Below are positions 3,553-5,331 of a stretch of DNA of 5,331 bases, one piece after another. Source of the stretch: Oscillospiraceae bacterium (GTDB taxonomy: Bacteria > Bacillota > Clostridia > Oscillospirales > Ruminococcaceae); NCBI GenBank assembly GCA_900768675.1, contig CAAGDT010000055.1, forward strand, positions 1 to 5,331, in the 5' to 3' direction. Position numbers and translations under genes: made by a program. How positions within the stretch are numbered: the first letter of the stretch is position 1; the number at the start of each line of letters is the position of its first letter. The notes beneath the pieces were generated by a model. The model was not told the origin of the DNA, did no database searches, and saw only the letters and a program-made list of their open reading frames with translations.

Positions 3553-5331
3553 ATGGGACTTTTCAGCAAGCTTTTCGGCAGCTATTCCGAAAAGGAAGTC
3601 AAGAGAATAGAGGGAACTAAAGAGGCGGTTTTAAACCTTGAGCCTATGTATCAGGCTATGACCGACAAGGAGCTTCAGGGACAGACGGCTGTTCTTAAGC
3701 AGCGCCTTGCGGGAGGAGAGAGCCTTGATTCAATCCTGCCGGACGCCTTTGCGGTTTGCCGTGAGGCTATGTGGCGAGTTATCGGAATAAAGCCCTATCC
3801 CGTTCAGATAATCGGCGGTATCGTCCTTCATCAGGGACGTATTGCGGAGATGAAGACGGGCGAAGGCAAAACCTATGTTGCTGCCCTTCCTTCCTATCTT
3901 AATGCACTTACAGGAAAGGGCGTACACGTTGTTACCGTAAACGACTACCTTGCAAAGCGTGACAGCGAGCTTATCGGCAGAGTTCACCGCTTCCTGGGTC
4001 TTACAGTCGGTCTTATTATTCACGACAAGCCCAACGACGAGAGAAGAAAGGCTTATGCCTGCGATATTACCTACGGTACAAACAACGAGTTCGGCTTCGA
4101 CTACCTGCGTGACAATATGTGCATAAGAAAGCAGGACAAGGTTCAGAGAGAAATGAACTTTGCTATCGTGGACGAGGTTGACTCAATCCTTATAGACGAG
4201 GCGAGAACTCCTCTTATTATTTCGGGCAGGGGCGATAAGCCCACCGACCTGTACGAAAAGGCGGATAAGCTTGCAAAGTCAATGAAGGCTATCAAGGTTG
4301 TTGAGGTTGACGCTAAGGAAGAGCAGGACGACTACGACGGCGACTATATTATCGACGAAAAGGCAAAGACAGCAACCCTTCTTCCTCCCGGCGTTAAGAA
4401 GGCTGAAAAGTACTTCGGCGTTGAAAACCTTATGGACCCGGATAACCTTACAATCCTCCACCACGTTAACCAGGCTATCAAGGCAAACGGCTGCATGCAC
4501 CTTGATATAGAGTACGTTGTAAAGGACGGAGAAATCGTAATCGTTGACGAGTTTACAGGTCGTCTTATGTTCGGTCGTAGATTCAACGAGGGTCTGCATC
4601 AGGCAATCGAAGCAAAAGAGGGAGTAAAGGTAAAGCACGAGAGCAAGACTCTTGCCACAATAACCTTCCAGAACTTCTTCCGCCTTTACTCTAAGCTTTC
4701 CGGTATGACAGGTACAGCTATGACCGAGGAAACGGAGTTCAGAGGAATTTACAGCCTTGACGTTATCGAAATCCCCACAAACAAGCCTGTTATAAGAATA
4801 GACAGGCAGGACCAGGTATACAAGAACGAGCACGGCAAGTTTGTTGCTGCAATAAGACAGATTCAGGAGTGCCACGCAAAGGGACAGCCTGTGCTTGTTG
4901 GCACTATTTCAATCGAAAAGTCCGAGCGCCTTTCAAAAATGCTTAAGGCAACGGGCATAAAGCACGAGGTGCTCAACGCAAAGAACCACGAGAGAGAAGC
5001 TGAAATCGTAGCTCAGGCAGGTAAAAAGGGCGCAGTTACAATCGCTACCAACATGGCAGGCCGTGGTACGGATATTATGCTTGGCGGTAACCCGGAATAC
5101 CTTGCTAAGGCAGAAATGCGCCGCAGAGGAATAGACGAGGAGCTTATACTTGAAGCTACCGGCTTTGCTGAAACCGAAAACGAGGAAATTCTTGAAGCAA
5201 GAAAGCTTTACAAGGAGCTTAACGATAAGTTCAAGGCGGAAATCGCTCCCGAGGCTGAGGAGGTAAGGCAGGGGGGCGTTCTTTTTATCCTTGGCCCCGA
5301 GCGCCACGAGCCCCGCCGTATTGATAACCAG
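3553..5331 (+). CDS. secA: Preprotein translocase ATPase SecA (5' part, runs off the window)
   Basis: SecA is the motor ATPase that pushes unfolded preproteins through SecYEG at the membrane. The 593 visible residues start MGLFSKLFGSYSEKEVKRI, typical of SecA. Seen in order: Q-motif-like PYPVQIIGG (81-89), Walker A GEGKT (103-107), VTVNDYLAKRD (128-137), YGTNNEFGFDYLRD (174-187), Walker B DEVD (207-210), DEARTPLIISG (215-225), the preprotein cross-linking region (about 225-365), SGMTGTAMTE (383-392), and ATNMAGRGTD (498-507) of the second motor domain. SecA is usually about 780-900 residues, so the helical scaffold, wing and any zinc-binding tail lie outside the window. The ATG at 3553 follows AGGAG (3540-3544) with 8-base spacing. 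The final visible stretch (571-593) is odd: Pro at 582 and 587 where Thr and Ser are expected in GTERHESRRIDNQ, and an apparent extra residue just before it. Confidence 0.97.
   Translation, partial: MGLFSKLFGSYSEKEVKRIEGTKEAVLNLEPMYQAMTDKELQGQTAVLKQRLAGGESLDSILPDAFAVCREAMWRVIGIKPYPVQIIGGIVLHQGRIAEMKTGEGKTYVAALPSYLNALTGKGVHVVTVNDYLAKRDSELIGRVHRFLGLTVGLIIHDKPNDERRKAYACDITYGTNNEFGFDYLRDNMCIRKQDKVQREMNFAIVDEVDSILIDEARTPLIISGRGDKPTDLYEKADKLAKSMKAIKVVEVDAKEEQDDYDGDYIIDEKAKTATLLPPGVKKAEKYFGVENLMDPDNLTILHHVNQAIKANGCMHLDIEYVVKDGEIVIVDEFTGRLMFGRRFNEGLHQAIEAKEGVKVKHESKTLATITFQNFFRLYSKLSGMTGTAMTEETEFRGIYSLDVIEIPTNKPVIRIDRQDQVYKNEHGKFVAAIRQIQECHAKGQPVLVGTISIEKSERLSKMLKATGIKHEVLNAKNHEREAEIVAQAGKKGAVTIATNMAGRGTDIMLGGNPEYLAKAEMRRRGIDEELILEATGFAETENEEILEARKLYKELNDKFKAEIAPEAEEVRQGGVLFILGPERHEPRRIDNQ

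Noticed and set aside
4279..4875. Long open frame (198 codons) on the minus strand inside secA
   Set aside because: It is antisense to a clearly conserved secA region, has no promoter or ribosome binding site, and its Cys/Val/Leu-rich product follows from secA codon bias.

Overview
The window looks like chromosomal DNA of a Gram-positive, spore-forming-lineage Clostridium relative, most likely of the Ruminococcus/Oscillospiraceae type. The evidence is the style of the S2, EF-Ts and SecA proteins, a YlmC/YmxH-family PRC-barrel gene, strong AGGAGG-type ribosome binding sites, and sigma-A promoters close to TTGACA-17-TATAAT, often with an extended TGn. The taxon is inferred from protein style only; no search was run. 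No insertion sequence, CRISPR array, tRNA, rRNA or phage gene was seen.

Layout: positions 1-1993 hold the minus-strand translation block. An extended -10 promoter (about 1939-1967) feeds a folded leader of about 115 nt, then rpsB (ribosomal protein S2), then tsf (elongation factor Ts), and a rho-independent terminator at 62-97. A small YlmC/YmxH-like gene (1994-2281, minus) lies just upstream on the same strand, with no visible terminator before the rpsB promoter.

The 468-base stretch 2282-2749, between ymxH (minus) and the plus-strand genes, is the most interesting part. It has a promoter at 2325-2351 whose predicted start falls on the first base of a closing helix. Nested helices then run to about 2476 (a 16-bp hairpin on a stem with tandem G-A mismatches). 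I read this as a structured RNA of about 120 nt that I cannot assign to a known class. An AT-rich imperfect hairpin follows at 2562-2625.

On the plus strand, a strong promoter drives a highly expressed-looking gene (2750-3331). It encodes an SCP2-like domain fused to a histone-H1-like Ala/Lys/Pro/Glu tail and ends at a clear terminator (3353-3382). A fully consensus promoter (3464-3492) and a short hairpin leader then precede secA, which runs off the right end after 593 codons. The last readable bases of secA carry unexpected residues in a normally near-invariant motif.

Functionally, the window is core housekeeping: ribosome assembly (S2), EF-Tu recycling (EF-Ts) and protein export (SecA). 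Between these lie two less ordinary items, the unassigned RNA and the SCP2-tail protein.
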